This document shows, piece after piece, positions 25,298 to 33,897 of a stretch of 64,000 nucleotides of DNA. How positions within the stretch are numbered: position 1 is the first letter of the stretch; each line of letters opens with the position of its first letter. Under the pieces are notes generated by a model. That model had not been told where the DNA came from, made no database searches, and was given only the letters and a program-made list of their open reading frames with translations. Origin of the DNA: Nocardia miyunensis NBRC 108239 (lineage in GTDB: Bacteria; Actinomycetota; Actinomycetes; Mycobacteriales; Mycobacteriaceae); the NCBI RefSeq assembly GCF_001613065.1, contig NZ_BDBQ01000010.1:165205-229204 (forward strand), read 5' to 3'. A program made the translations under genes and the position numbers.

Positions 25298-28200
25298 CGG
25301 TCATCAACTCCTGGCTCATCCGGTGTTCCAGAACCGCGGCGGCGATGTCCAGCGCACCCGCGGTCACGATCTCGTAGTGGCGATAGGGCAGATTGCCCAC
25401 CGGCCGGACCCGCTCACGCAGCGGCACGACCGGGATGTCGGCGAAACTCGGGCCGTCACCGCGCGCCCGCAGAAAGACGCTGTGGTCCAGCAGATCCGGA
25501 TCGATGCCACTGGGTTCGGTCCGGAACCGGTAGGTGTGCTCGACCACCGCGACGATCCGTTCGGCCATCTCGCGCCCGAACCCGGGAACCCGCGCGGTGA
25601 TCAGATCGAGGAACTGCTCGCGCGTGCCGACCGCGTGGTCCAGTTCGGTCCCGAACAACGGATCGATCCGGCCGGTGAACACCGAGGCCAGCACCCGCTT
25701 GAAATATCCCGCGGCATAGTCGACCGCACCGTTGTCGGGCAGTCCGGGCAGCACCGGCGAGCCGGGGGCGATCAGGACCAGTACCTCGACCGGACGTCCG
25801 GCCGCGCGCAGGCGTTGCGCCACCTCCGCGGCGATCCGCGCCCCGAAGGAATAGCCGACCAGCCGCAGCGGTCCGTTCGGCAGGATCCGTCGCACTTCGT
25901 CCAGATCGTCGGCGATCAGAGCGGCGAGGCGATGGTGCGGGACCTCACCGGCGTTCAGGCCGCGGGCCTGCATTCCGTACACGGTGTGGCCGTCCTGGGC
26001 CAGTTCACCGGCCAGGGCGCGCAGGCTCATGGGATACCCGCCCAGTCCGGGCCACAGGATGGTCGCGGGCCCGGCACCCGTTCCGGCAAGCGGCAGCAGC
26101 CGATCCGCCTGCGGCGACACGGATTCCGCTGTGGCGGAAGCCAATTCGGCGAGGGTCGAATGCCGGAACAGGGACTGCACCGCAAGGGTGATCTCCAGCC
26201 GTTCGGCCAGCAGCCGGATCAGGCGCAGCGCCGACATCGAATTGCCGCCCTGGGCGAAGAAGTCGTCACCGCGATAGACCGGCTCGTAGCCGAGCACCTC
26301 CGACCACACCCGAGCCACGGCACGCTCCCGTTCGGAAGCGGGCGGATCGACCGGACGTTCGGCGGCGGCGAGTTCGGCCGCCAACCGAGACAGCTCGGCG
26401 CGATCCTGTTTTCCGTTCCGCGACAACGGGATACGGTCCACGAGATGTATCGTCGCCGGAACCATGGCCGACGGCAGTACCGCCCGCAGATCGTCGGCGA
26501 GCAGTTCCTCCGGCCCGCGCATGTGCACGGTGTCCTCGGTCATTCCCGTCGCGGCGAGCTGCTCGGCGGAGACCGGACCGGCCAGCGCGAGATAACTCAG
26601 CGACCGCAGGCCCAGGATGTCGTCCAGCCGCCGCGCCGAAGGCAGGTCCCGACCGGTCAGGGACGCGTAACCCGCCGACATGAAACCCAGCTCGGCCCGG
26701 CTGCCCAGCTGCTGCAACTGCGCCAGCGCCCGGCCGAGTGCGGTGAATCCCGCCCACCCGGCCTGCGGGGTCGTGGTGAGCAGGACCGCGAAGCCGGAAT
26801 CGTCGTAACTGCGCTGATTGATCGCCACGACGTGGCGGCGCTCGATCTTCTGCTCGGTGACGAAACTCGCTCCCGCGCCGGTGAATCGGTAGATGCCGTG
26901 CCGGTCCCGGCTGCGCTCGCCGTGTACCTGCACCCATGCGGTGACGGGTGGATCGGGTTGCGGTTCGGCCACGTCACCGAACCGCACCGACGCGGTCACC
27001 ACTCCCTCGGTGACACCGGAGACCTGTTCCACGGCAACCGAACTCACCGGCCAGCCCGATTCGGCCGCCACCTCCTCCAGCATCCCGAGCAGATGCCCGG
27101 CCTCGAACTGCAGCACCTCCCGGACGTTGGTGGTGTAGACCGATTCGATCACCCGCGGCAGGCCGACCAGATGCAGCCGGGTATCGGTCCGAGCGGTGTC
27201 CGCCACCCGATACAGCGCGTGCCGCAGCGGATGGAAGTAGTAGACCCCGGCCGCGATGCCGCTCAGCCCGCCGGTCTCGAGATAGATCTGCGTGGCGTTC
27301 AACGCGCCCGGCGAGGCGTAGGAGTATTTGGGCAGCAACCGATCCGGGCTGTGGAACGGCCCGAACCAGCGCAGTAACCGCCCCAGCCCGTCGAGGTCGG
27401 GAACCTGCGCGCCGCGCGCCGGTCGAATCGCACGCCACCGGTACAGCAGCGCCTCGATGCGGTTCAGCGATGTGGGCGCGGTGTCGAAGGTGCGATAGGT
27501 CTTGCGGGCGAACACTCTTCGCCGCTGCTCGGCGGTCGGCTCGGCGCCCGGCAGCGCGATACCCGGCTCCGCGCCGACCGGGCGGATCCCCAGATCCGAC
27601 AATTGCGCCGTCACCTGGGTGCGAGTCGATTTGGACCGGTGGTGGCGACCGGCGAAACCCTCGTCCATCAGCGGCGCCTGCTCCGGATCTAGTTCGACGA
27701 ATCCGGCCAGCTGCGTCGCGCCGCGGGCGCTCTGCCAGGGCACCACCGCCGCCGCGCGGACCCAGTGATGCGATTCGATCCAGAATCGGACCTCGTTCGT
27801 CTCGATGCGGTGACCGTTGACCTTGACCTGATCGTCGGTGCGACCCAGGAACTCGAGGTCCCCGTCGGCGTTGTAGCGCACGAGATCCCCGGTGCGGTAC
27901 CAGCGTTCGGATCCGCGCCGGACGAATCGCTCGGCGGTCGCCTCGGGACGATCGCGATATCCGTCGGCCAGCTGAATCCCGCCGATCAGCAGCTCACCCT
28001 CGGCCGCCGGATCACCCGCAGCGTCGAGCACGAGCAGGCGGCACCCGTCCACGGGTCGCCCGATCGGAACCACCGCGGTCCGCGCCGGATCGACACCGGT
28101 GAAATCGAACCAGGTCGCGTTGATGGTGGTTTCGGTCGGGCCGTACAGATTGACCGCTCGCGCCTGCGGGAACGCCGCCCGCATCCGGCGGGCCACCGCA

Positions 28201-29024
28201 CCCGGCAACGCCTCACCGCCGCTGACGATCGTGCGCAGCGAGCCGAGCGACGCGGGAGCGCGCAGGCCGGATAGTTCGGACCAGACCGTGGGCACACACT
28301 GCAAGATCGTTATGTTCTCTCGCGCAACGTATTCCAGAATCGACTCCGGCCGAGCATGGGTGCCCGCGGGCGCTATCACCACCGTCGCGCCCACGGCGTT
28401 GGCGAGCAGCTCCCATTGCGCGGCATCGAAACTCACCGGCGTCTTGAGCAGCACTCGCGCACCGGGACCGAGCCCGAGTTCGGCGCGCAGCCAGCAGAGC
28501 TGGTGGGCGATGGCCCGATGCGGTACGACGACACCCTTGGGCGAGCCGGTCGTCCCGGAGGTGTAGATGGAATAGGCCGGACCGGAGTCGTCGGCCGAAT
28601 ACCCCTGTGCCGATGCGGGTTCCGCGTGCGCGGCATCCACGCGCAGGGTGTTCGACCGCTGCGGCAGGATCCGCCTCGCCTGTTCGTCGGTCGCGGCGTC
28701 GGTGAGCACCAGCGCCACATCGGCATCGGTGGCCATGTACGCCAGCCGCTCGGCCGGATAGTCCACCGCCAGCGGCAGATACGCGGCTCCGGCACGCAGA
28801 ATCGCCCATACCGCGACGACCAACCGCACCGAGGGCGCAAGCAGCACGCCGACCGTGTCGCCCGGTCGGACCCCGGCCGCGCGCAGCGACGCGGCCACGG
28901 CGGCCGAGCGCGCCGCCAGCTCCCGATAATCGAGGGTATCCCGATCATCGACGCAGGCAACGGCATCCGGCGTCGCGCCGAGACGTTCGACGAAGAGATC
29001 GACGAGATTGTCCACGGTATGCAC
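25284..29024 (-). CDS. minA: Single-module NRPS, A-Ox-T-TE (indigoidine synthetase/MinA type)
   Basis: A 1246-residue protein (BpsA/IndC are about 1280). The GTG start is preceded by GAGGGG. The A domain holds core motifs YTSGTTGSPKG (154-164), NLYGPTE (292-298), YRTGD (376-380) and GRTDDQVKVNGHRIE (394-408). It is then interrupted at about 450-830 by a nitroreductase-fold McbC/SagB-like oxidase, with PKYSYASPGALNATQIYL at 565-582, and resumes with PLSRNGKQDR (Lys872). A carrier domain has GGNSM (Ser929). The thioesterase has GYSFGA (Ser1059). D200, A201 and W204 fit the first three positions of the bacterial Gln specificity code (DAW). Such enzymes dehydrogenate and cyclise L-glutamine into the precursor of blue indigoidine, or of the pyridone used for minimycin. 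All partners expected for minimycin flank it. Confidence 0.88.
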   Translation of the reverse strand: MHTVDNLVDLFVERLGATPDAVACVDDRDTLDYRELAARSAAVAASLRAAGVRPGDTVGVLLAPSVRLVVAVWAILRAGAAYLPLAVDYPAERLAYMATDADVALVLTDAATDEQARRILPQRSNTLRVDAAHAEPASAQGYSADDSGPAYSIYTSGTTGSPKGVVVPHRAIAHQLCWLRAELGLGPGARVLLKTPVSFDAAQWELLANAVGATVVIAPAGTHARPESILEYVARENITILQCVPTVWSELSGLRAPASLGSLRTIVSGGEALPGAVARRMRAAFPQARAVNLYGPTETTINATWFDFTGVDPARTAVVPIGRPVDGCRLLVLDAAGDPAAEGELLIGGIQLADGYRDRPEATAERFVRRGSERWYRTGDLVRYNADGDLEFLGRTDDQVKVNGHRIETNEVRFWIESHHWVRAAAVVPWQSARGATQLAGFVELDPEQAPLMDEGFAGRHHRSKSTRTQVTAQLSDLGIRPVGAEPGIALPGAEPTAEQRRRVFARKTYRTFDTAPTSLNRIEALLYRWRAIRPARGAQVPDLDGLGRLLRWFGPFHSPDRLLPKYSYASPGALNATQIYLETGGLSGIAAGVYYFHPLRHALYRVADTARTDTRLHLVGLPRVIESVYTTNVREVLQFEAGHLLGMLEEVAAESGWPVSSVAVEQVSGVTEGVVTASVRFGDVAEPQPDPPVTAWVQVHGERSRDRHGIYRFTGAGASFVTEQKIERRHVVAINQRSYDDSGFAVLLTTTPQAGWAGFTALGRALAQLQQLGSRAELGFMSAGYASLTGRDLPSARRLDDILGLRSLSYLALAGPVSAEQLAATGMTEDTVHMRGPEELLADDLRAVLPSAMVPATIHLVDRIPLSRNGKQDRAELSRLAAELAAAERPVDPPASERERAVARVWSEVLGYEPVYRGDDFFAQGGNSMSALRLIRLLAERLEITLAVQSLFRHSTLAELASATAESVSPQADRLLPLAGTGAGPATILWPGLGGYPMSLRALAGELAQDGHTVYGMQARGLNAGEVPHHRLAALIADDLDEVRRILPNGPLRLVGYSFGARIAAEVAQRLRAAGRPVEVLVLIAPGSPVLPGLPDNGAVDYAAGYFKRVLASVFTGRIDPLFGTELDHAVGTREQFLDLITARVPGFGREMAERIVAVVEHTYRFRTEPSGIDPDLLDHSVFLRARGDGPSFADIPVVPLRERVRPVGNLPYRHYEIVTAGALDIAAAVLEHRMSQELMTDAAR

Positions 29025-29102
29025 GCTTCCCCTCAGGCAGTGTCGATGGCGTCCGATGCGGGCCCACGTGGTTACGCGGGCTGCCGCCTCCGGCCGGTTC
29101 GG

Positions 29103-29807
29103 TCAGGCGGTTGCGACGGTGCCGTGATATCGGTCGCCGAAATCGCCGATGCCCGGCTGCATGAACGCCTGGTCGGTCAGGGTCCGGTCGATGTGCGAGG
29201 TGACGATCCGGATGTCCGGACGCCGCGTCAACACCGTGGCCAGCGCTTCGGGGCAGGTCAGCACATTGACCACGACGATGTCCGACTCCTCCACCCCGGC
29301 GGCGACCAGCTCGTTGATCGCGGTCAGCAGTGTGCCGCCGGTGGCGATGGTCGGGTCCAGCAGCAGCACCTGTCGGCCCGCGATATCCGGCGGCAGCTTG
29401 CGGTACAGCAGCGTGGGCTTCTTGGTGACCGGGTCACGCTGAATCAGGATCTTGCCGAACCGGGCGTCGGGCCGTATTTCGCGCAGCCCGATCTCGAGGG
29501 CGTCCCCGGCCCGGGGAATCGTCACCGCGTGCAGCTCCGGCTGTACCGGCCGAACACCCTCGAAGACGAATCCGGTGGGTGTGGGCACCGCATGGGGTTG
29601 GTGATCCAGATGGGACAGCGCGTTTTCCAGCAGCAGGCGGATGATCCGCCCGGTGGCGCGAACGAACTGCTCCTGCCCGGCGGCGGCGTCACGCGCCTGG
29701 GTGTGCAGGGCGATCAGACCGGGCGTGGCGGGCAGGACGAACACGGAGGTGCCCAGGTACCGGTCGAGATCGACCGGTCCGATGTCCGGACGGGTCCAGG
29801 TGGTCAT
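29103..29807 (-). CDS. minD: Uracil phosphoribosyltransferase (MinD-like)
   Basis: A 234-residue protein. The PRPP loop is DPTIATGGT (151-159), IPRAGDALE (97-105) corresponds to the conserved PRAG element, and the C-terminal PGIGDFGDR binds the uracil ring. Length and motifs fit Upp: uracil + PRPP gives UMP. The start overlaps the end of the phosphatase gene by 4 bp (ATGA). In the minimycin cluster MinD is reported to protect the producer by raising the UMP pool against the toxic nucleotide. Being in the cluster rather than beside a uracil permease supports that dedicated role. Confidence 0.87.
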   Translation of the reverse strand: MTTWTRPDIGPVDLDRYLGTSVFVLPATPGLIALHTQARDAAAGQEQFVRATGRIIRLLLENALSHLDHQPHAVPTPTGFVFEGVRPVQPELHAVTIPRAGDALEIGLREIRPDARFGKILIQRDPVTKKPTLLYRKLPPDIAGRQVLLLDPTIATGGTLLTAINELVAAGVEESDIVVVNVLTCPEALATVLTRRPDIRIVTSHIDRTLTDQAFMQPGIGDFGDRYHGTVATA

Positions 29808-30505
29808 GGCCTGGCTCGCTTTCGATTTCGGATGAGTAGGGTGTCGACCACGTCGTCGAAGGTATGTGCCACGTGATCCGGTGCGGCGGAAGCGATCTGG
29901 TGGGTGGAACAGACCCCGTAGGTCACCCCGACGGTGAAAGCGCCCAGTGCGTCGCCCAATTCGATATCGGACGCGGTGTCGCCGACCACCGCGCCCGCGG
30001 GCCCGGCCTCGGCCAGTCCGAGCGTGGTCAGCGCCAGATCTCCGCTCGCACGATGGGGTTTGGGATATTCGACGTCATCGGCGCCGACCACGGCGGCGAA
30101 GGCGTCGCGGATGCCCGCGGATTCCAAGATCAGCTCCGCGCTGGCGTGTTTCTTGCTGGTCACCACCGCCAGCGCCAGATCGGCGTCGGCGAGGCGGCCC
30201 AGTCCGCCGAGCACACCGGCGAACAGCAGATCGGCCGCCTTGGGCACGATCAGTTCGCGGTACCGGGTCAGGTACTCCTCCGAAACCAATTGCGCGATAA
30301 CGGAATCTGTCGACGACCCGGACAGTCCGGCGGCCATCTCGAGCAGCGGCCGGCCGACCAGGCGACGCGCCGCGGCCACGCCCGGATCGACACCGGTGAC
30401 GGCCTCGACCGCCGAGGCGAACTGTTCGGCGATAGCGCCGGGTGTGTCCAGCAGAGTGCCGTCCAGATCGAACAGCACTGCGGAAGAAGGTGTTTCAGCG
30501 GACAC
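29804..30505 (-). CDS. HAD-superfamily phosphatase (IndB / MinC N-domain-like)
   Basis: A 233-residue protein. Motif I LFDLDGTLLD (nucleophile Asp13, acid Asp15), motif II VVTSKK and motif IV GDTASDIE identify a beta-phosphoglucomutase/Gph-type HAD phosphatase. It overlaps the PsuG-like gene by 11 bp upstream and the uracil phosphoribosyltransferase by 4 bp downstream. In the published minimycin cluster the equivalent phosphatase is the N-terminal domain of MinC, fused to the glycosidase; here the two are separate genes. It should remove the 5'-phosphate of the C-nucleotide, both completing the product and detoxifying it. Confidence 0.85.
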   Translation of the reverse strand: MSAETPSSAVLFDLDGTLLDTPGAIAEQFASAVEAVTGVDPGVAAARRLVGRPLLEMAAGLSGSSTDSVIAQLVSEEYLTRYRELIVPKAADLLFAGVLGGLGRLADADLALAVVTSKKHASAELILESAGIRDAFAAVVGADDVEYPKPHRASGDLALTTLGLAEAGPAGAVVGDTASDIELGDALGAFTVGVTYGVCSTHQIASAAPDHVAHTFDDVVDTLLIRNRKRARP

Positions 30506-31454
30506 CGGGAACTCCTCTCACGAGAGCGGCACGGGCGGATTCGATTTCGGCGGCGGCCGCGGCCGTGCTGATCAGCACCGCGCGGTTCGCCGCGGCGGCC
30601 TCACCGCCGGTCGCCTCGTCGACCGCGCGAAGCACGAAGGTCGTCACGGCCGGGCCGGTGACCCGTTCGCGCTCGGCTCGGGCCAGCGCCTGCCCGATCG
30701 CGGCCTCGATCCGGTCGCCGTCCAGGGCGTCGGCCTCCGGAATCGGATGGGTCACCAGCACGGATCCCGATCCGCCGAACTCCAGGTGCAGCCCGGCCAC
30801 CTCGGCGATCTCCCGCGCCGAGTCCAGACGCACCTGAGTGCGAAAACCGCTGTCACGGCAGTAGAACGCCGGGAATTCGCCGGATCGGTAACCGATCACC
30901 GGGGTGCCCTGGGTCTCCAGGAATTCCAGGGTCAGCCCCGCGTCGAGGATCTTCTTGACCCCCGCGCACACCACGATCAGCCGGGTGCGCGCCAATTCGG
31001 TCAGATCCGCGGAGATGTCGAAGGTGGTCTGCGCACCGCGGTGCACACCGCCGAGCCCGGCCGAGGCGACCGTCGCGATCCCGGATCGATCGGCGATCGC
31101 CATGGTCGCGGAGATCGATGTCGCGCCGAGTGCGCCACCGGCCAGCGCCACCGCGATATCCCGGCTGGTCACCTTGGCCGCGCCCCTTCCGGCGGTGGCC
31201 AGGGCTTCTAGTTCGCTTGGGCCGCAACCGATCAGGAATTGCCCGTCGGCGATGGCGATGGTGGCGGGAACTGCCCCGCCGGCACGCACGGCCTGCTCCA
31301 CCTCGCGTGCCACGGCGAGGTTGCCGGGCGGCGGGAAGCCGTGGGCGACCACATTCGATTCCAGGGCCACCACGGGCAGACCCCGGATCAGCGCGTCGCG
31401 GACCTCGTCGGCGAAGCGGAACAACGGTGATTCGACAGCAGCGATATCCGGCAC
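30495..31454 (-). CDS. Pseudouridine-5'-phosphate glycosidase family (IndA / MinC C-domain-like C-glycosynthase)
   Basis: A 319-residue protein (E. coli PsuG 312). The GTG at 31454 gives a normal PsuG start; AAGG lies about 11 bases upstream. ALESNVVAHG carries Glu32 and CAGVKKILD carries Lys167, matching the PsuG catalytic pair Glu31/Lys166 (Lys forms a Schiff base with ribose 5-phosphate). TSISATMAIADRSGI and GGVHRGA are family hallmarks. PsuG runs in the direction of C-glycoside synthesis in vitro. In this cluster it should join the NRPS-derived heterocycle to ribose 5-phosphate. It is the first gene of the twelve-gene operon. Confidence 0.87.
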   Translation of the reverse strand: MPDIAAVESPLFRFADEVRDALIRGLPVVALESNVVAHGFPPPGNLAVAREVEQAVRAGGAVPATIAIADGQFLIGCGPSELEALATAGRGAAKVTSRDIAVALAGGALGATSISATMAIADRSGIATVASAGLGGVHRGAQTTFDISADLTELARTRLIVVCAGVKKILDAGLTLEFLETQGTPVIGYRSGEFPAFYCRDSGFRTQVRLDSAREIAEVAGLHLEFGGSGSVLVTHPIPEADALDGDRIEAAIGQALARAERERVTGPAVTTFVLRAVDEATGGEAAAANRAVLISTAAAAAEIESARAALVRGVPGVR

Positions 31455-31542
31455 GTTGATGACGTCCTTCGCAGCGGTGAGCGGGGTTCTGCGACCCCCT
31501 GTGCGCCTCTCATGGTGTGCCGCGCGGCTGCCCGGTCCCACC

Positions 31543-31577
31543 TTTGCGACCACCGTGAACATATTTCTTGTCGCAAA
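31543..31577. promoter_or_regulatory. Inverted repeat in divergent promoter of the nucleoside operon
   Basis: TTTGCGAC (31543-31550) and GTCGCAAA (31570-31577) are perfect 8-bp arms with a 19-base spacer containing an AT-rich core (ATATTTCTT). It is the only AT-rich patch between the PsuG-like start (31454) and the divergent oxidase start (31663), so it probably marks promoters and an operator for both. No regulator gene lies next to it. Confidence 0.45.
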
Positions 31578-31662
31578 ATGTCTGGCCCAGTAGATCTTTC
31601 GTGGGGGTATCGGGCCCGCGCCGATTCCCGCCGTTGCGCTACGCACCTGATCGGAGAGGCCG

Positions 31663-32859
31663 ATGACCGCTGTCGACGAACTGCCCGCCCGGTTGACGGC
31701 GATCGCCGCCGTGACGCGAGATCTGGCCGAGGAGTCGGCGATTCGCGACGCCGAGCACATCCTGCCGACCGAGCAACTGCGGCAACTGCTCGACGCCGGA
31801 GTCGGGGCGCTGCGGGTGCCGGTGGAGTTCGGCGGCTCCGGCGCGCCGGTACGGGTGCTCGCCGAGGTCCTGATCGATATCGCCGCCGGTGACTCCAATC
31901 TGGCCCAGATCTTCCGCGGCCACCTCGGACTCACCGAGATCCTGCGTTTCGCTCCCCCGGGCCCGGCGCGTGAGACGCTGCTGCACGCCGCGGCGGCGGG
32001 CCGGTTCTTCGGACCGGCCGGGGCCGAGCTGAACACCACGAACCTGTCGGCGCTGAGCACCGGTCTGCGCCGATCCGGCGACCACTACCTGCTCTCGGGC
32101 CGCAAGTACTACACGACCGGCAGTCTGTACGCGAACTGGCTCAATGTCCTGGTCCGCGAGAACGGCGAATTCGTCTCCGCGATCGTGCCGCGCGAGGCCC
32201 CCGGCATCACGATCGTCGACGACTGGGACGGCTTCGGCCAGCGCCTGACCGCCAGCGGCACGGCCGTCTTCGACGAGGTGCGGGTGGAGCCGGAATACGT
32301 TCTGCACCACCATAATCCGCTTACCAACGACTACATGGAGGCGTTCTACCAGTTCGTCCACTCGGCCACCCAGGCAGGCATCACCCGGGCCGCCGCCGAC
32401 GATCTGGCCACCCTGGTGCGGGGCCGCACCCGTTCCTATCCCCTGGCCTCCACGCCCGACGCGGCCGGTGATCCGCAGGTGCTGCAGATCGTCGGGGAGG
32501 TGTGGAGCAAGGCGTACACCGCCCGTGCCAATGTTCTGCTCCTGGCCGACGCACTCGACGAATTCCACGCCGCCCCTTCGGCGCAGCAGGCGCAGCGCAT
32601 TCTGCTGGATTCGGCCGCGACCCAGGTCGTCAATACCGAACTCGCCGGTGCGGCGATCTGGCAGCTGTTCGACGCGGGCAGCGCCAGTGCCGTGAAATCC
32701 GGTCTCGCCCTGGATCGGCACTGGCGCAACGCCCGCACGGTGTCCTCACACAATCCGTCCGTCTACAAGGCCGCGCTGATCGGTGATCACACCGTCAACG
32801 GCACCGCGCCTCGCAGCTTCCTCAACAGCGCGGCGCAGGACACCGAACCTCGAACGTGA
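31663..32859 (+). CDS. Acyl-CoA dehydrogenase-fold flavin oxidoreductase (DszC/SfnB-like)
   Basis: A 398-residue protein; GGAGAGG precedes the ATG. The fold is that of acyl-CoA dehydrogenases, with VPVEFGGSGAP near residue 60, GRKYYTTGS at about 145 and the C-terminal LDRHWRNARTVSSHNP helix. The RHWRNART motif and lack of the usual catalytic Glu context suit the DszC/SfnB group of reduced-flavin monooxygenases rather than true dehydrogenases. It is transcribed divergently from the nucleoside operon across 208 bp. It may be unrelated to it; the shared promoter region leaves open a tailoring role. Confidence 0.75.
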   Translation: MTAVDELPARLTAIAAVTRDLAEESAIRDAEHILPTEQLRQLLDAGVGALRVPVEFGGSGAPVRVLAEVLIDIAAGDSNLAQIFRGHLGLTEILRFAPPGPARETLLHAAAAGRFFGPAGAELNTTNLSALSTGLRRSGDHYLLSGRKYYTTGSLYANWLNVLVRENGEFVSAIVPREAPGITIVDDWDGFGQRLTASGTAVFDEVRVEPEYVLHHHNPLTNDYMEAFYQFVHSATQAGITRAAADDLATLVRGRTRSYPLASTPDAAGDPQVLQIVGEVWSKAYTARANVLLLADALDEFHAAPSAQQAQRILLDSAATQVVNTELAGAAIWQLFDAGSASAVKSGLALDRHWRNARTVSSHNPSVYKAALIGDHTVNGTAPRSFLNSAAQDTEPRT

Positions 32860-32871
32860 ACCGCTCGTCGA

Positions 32872-33699
32872 TCACAACGCACCACCGGCATCGATCAATT
32901 GTGTTGTGCCGGTGATGAATTTCGCGTCGTCGGACACCAGGTGCAGCACCGTGGCGGTGATGTCCTCGGGCTCGAGCGCCGCGACCGGCAGCCGGTTCAG
33001 GGTGCGCGCGGCCTCTTCGAAATCGGCCCGGCCCGGATTCTCCAGATCCGGCCGGAACAGGCGATAGGTGGCGTCGTTCAGGATCATCTCCGTGGCCACG
33101 GTGGTCGGGTGCACGGTGTTCACCCGGATATTGTGCGGCGCAAGCTCTTTCGCCACCACCTTCATCAACATGACCTGCCCGGCCTTCGATGCCGAGTAAT
33201 GGGCCATGTTCTCGTTCGCGTGCACCGCCGCCAGCGAACTCGTGATCACCACCGCACCGCCGCGGCCACCGTCGATGACGTGCGGAACCGAGGCCCTCAA
33301 CGACTTCCAGACCCCGGTCAGGTTGATATCGATCATGTCCTGCCAGGTCTCCTCGCTCATTTCCAGCGTCGAGGCCGGACTCGAGATACCCGCGTTGGCC
33401 ACGACGATGTCCAGGCGCCCGAACGCGCTCACCCCCTCCCGGACCGTCTCCGCCAGGGCCGCATAGTCGCGGACATCGGCGTCGCGAGCCACGATCCGAC
33501 GTCCGGTGGCCTGCACCGCACGCACCGTTTCGGCGAGGTCCTCGGCGCTGGACAGCGGATACGGAACGGTATCCACCGGTCTGGTCGTATCGACTGCTAT
33601 TATGTCCGCGCCCTCACGGGCGAAACGAATTGCGTGACTGCGTCCTTGGCCCCTCCCCGCCCCCGTGATGAACGCTACCTTGCCGTCGAGTTTGCCCAT
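32872..33699 (-). CDS. Mycofactocin-type SDR family oxidoreductase
   Basis: A 275-residue protein. The ATG at 33699 is the natural start (MGKLDGKVAFITGAGRGQG); the frame open upstream is not used. The NAD-binding motif GAGRGQGR is followed by IAVDTTRPVDTVPYPLSS, an insert typical of mycofactocin-coupled SDRs that keep NAD tightly bound. VANAGI and the catalytic YSASK (Tyr-x-x-x-Lys) are intact. It oxidises or reduces an unknown alcohol or carbonyl. It converges with the flavin oxidoreductase gene and diverges from the P450-like gene across a region with a strong inverted repeat. Confidence 0.87.
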   Translation of the reverse strand: MGKLDGKVAFITGAGRGQGRSHAIRFAREGADIIAVDTTRPVDTVPYPLSSAEDLAETVRAVQATGRRIVARDADVRDYAALAETVREGVSAFGRLDIVVANAGISSPASTLEMSEETWQDMIDINLTGVWKSLRASVPHVIDGGRGGAVVITSSLAAVHANENMAHYSASKAGQVMLMKVVAKELAPHNIRVNTVHPTTVATEMILNDATYRLFRPDLENPGRADFEEAARTLNRLPVAALEPEDITATVLHLVSDDAKFITGTTQLIDAGGAL

Positions 33700-33752
33700 G
33701 ACGATCCACCTCCGCACGACGTGTTCATGGTTGCCGACAAGGTTCAACGGTA

Positions 33753-33785
33753 TGGCATGTCTAGACCTGACGTCGAGACATGCCA
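33753..33785. promoter_or_regulatory. Perfect 10-bp inverted repeat between SDR and P450 genes
   Basis: TGGCATGTCT (33753-33762) and AGACATGCCA (33776-33785) are exact reverse complements around a 13-base centre. The 8-bp palindrome GTCTAGAC (33759-33766) overlaps the left arm. It sits 54 bp upstream of the SDR start and 113 bp upstream of the P450 start. No T-run follows, so an operator is more likely than a terminator. Confidence 0.6.
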
Positions 33786-33897
33786 CGCTGGCCGGGCTCA
33801 CCACCGGGTAGCGGGCTATGCTGAGGCCACTGTCGGCCGAAGGGGCACAGAGCCCGACGAGCTGCGAAGATACCGAGCGATCTCTGGAGCAACACCC

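Noticed and set aside
25131..27377. A 748-codon open frame opposite the NRPS
   Set aside because: Antisense to a gene with intact catalytic motifs; low-complexity Arg/Gln/Gly-rich translation.
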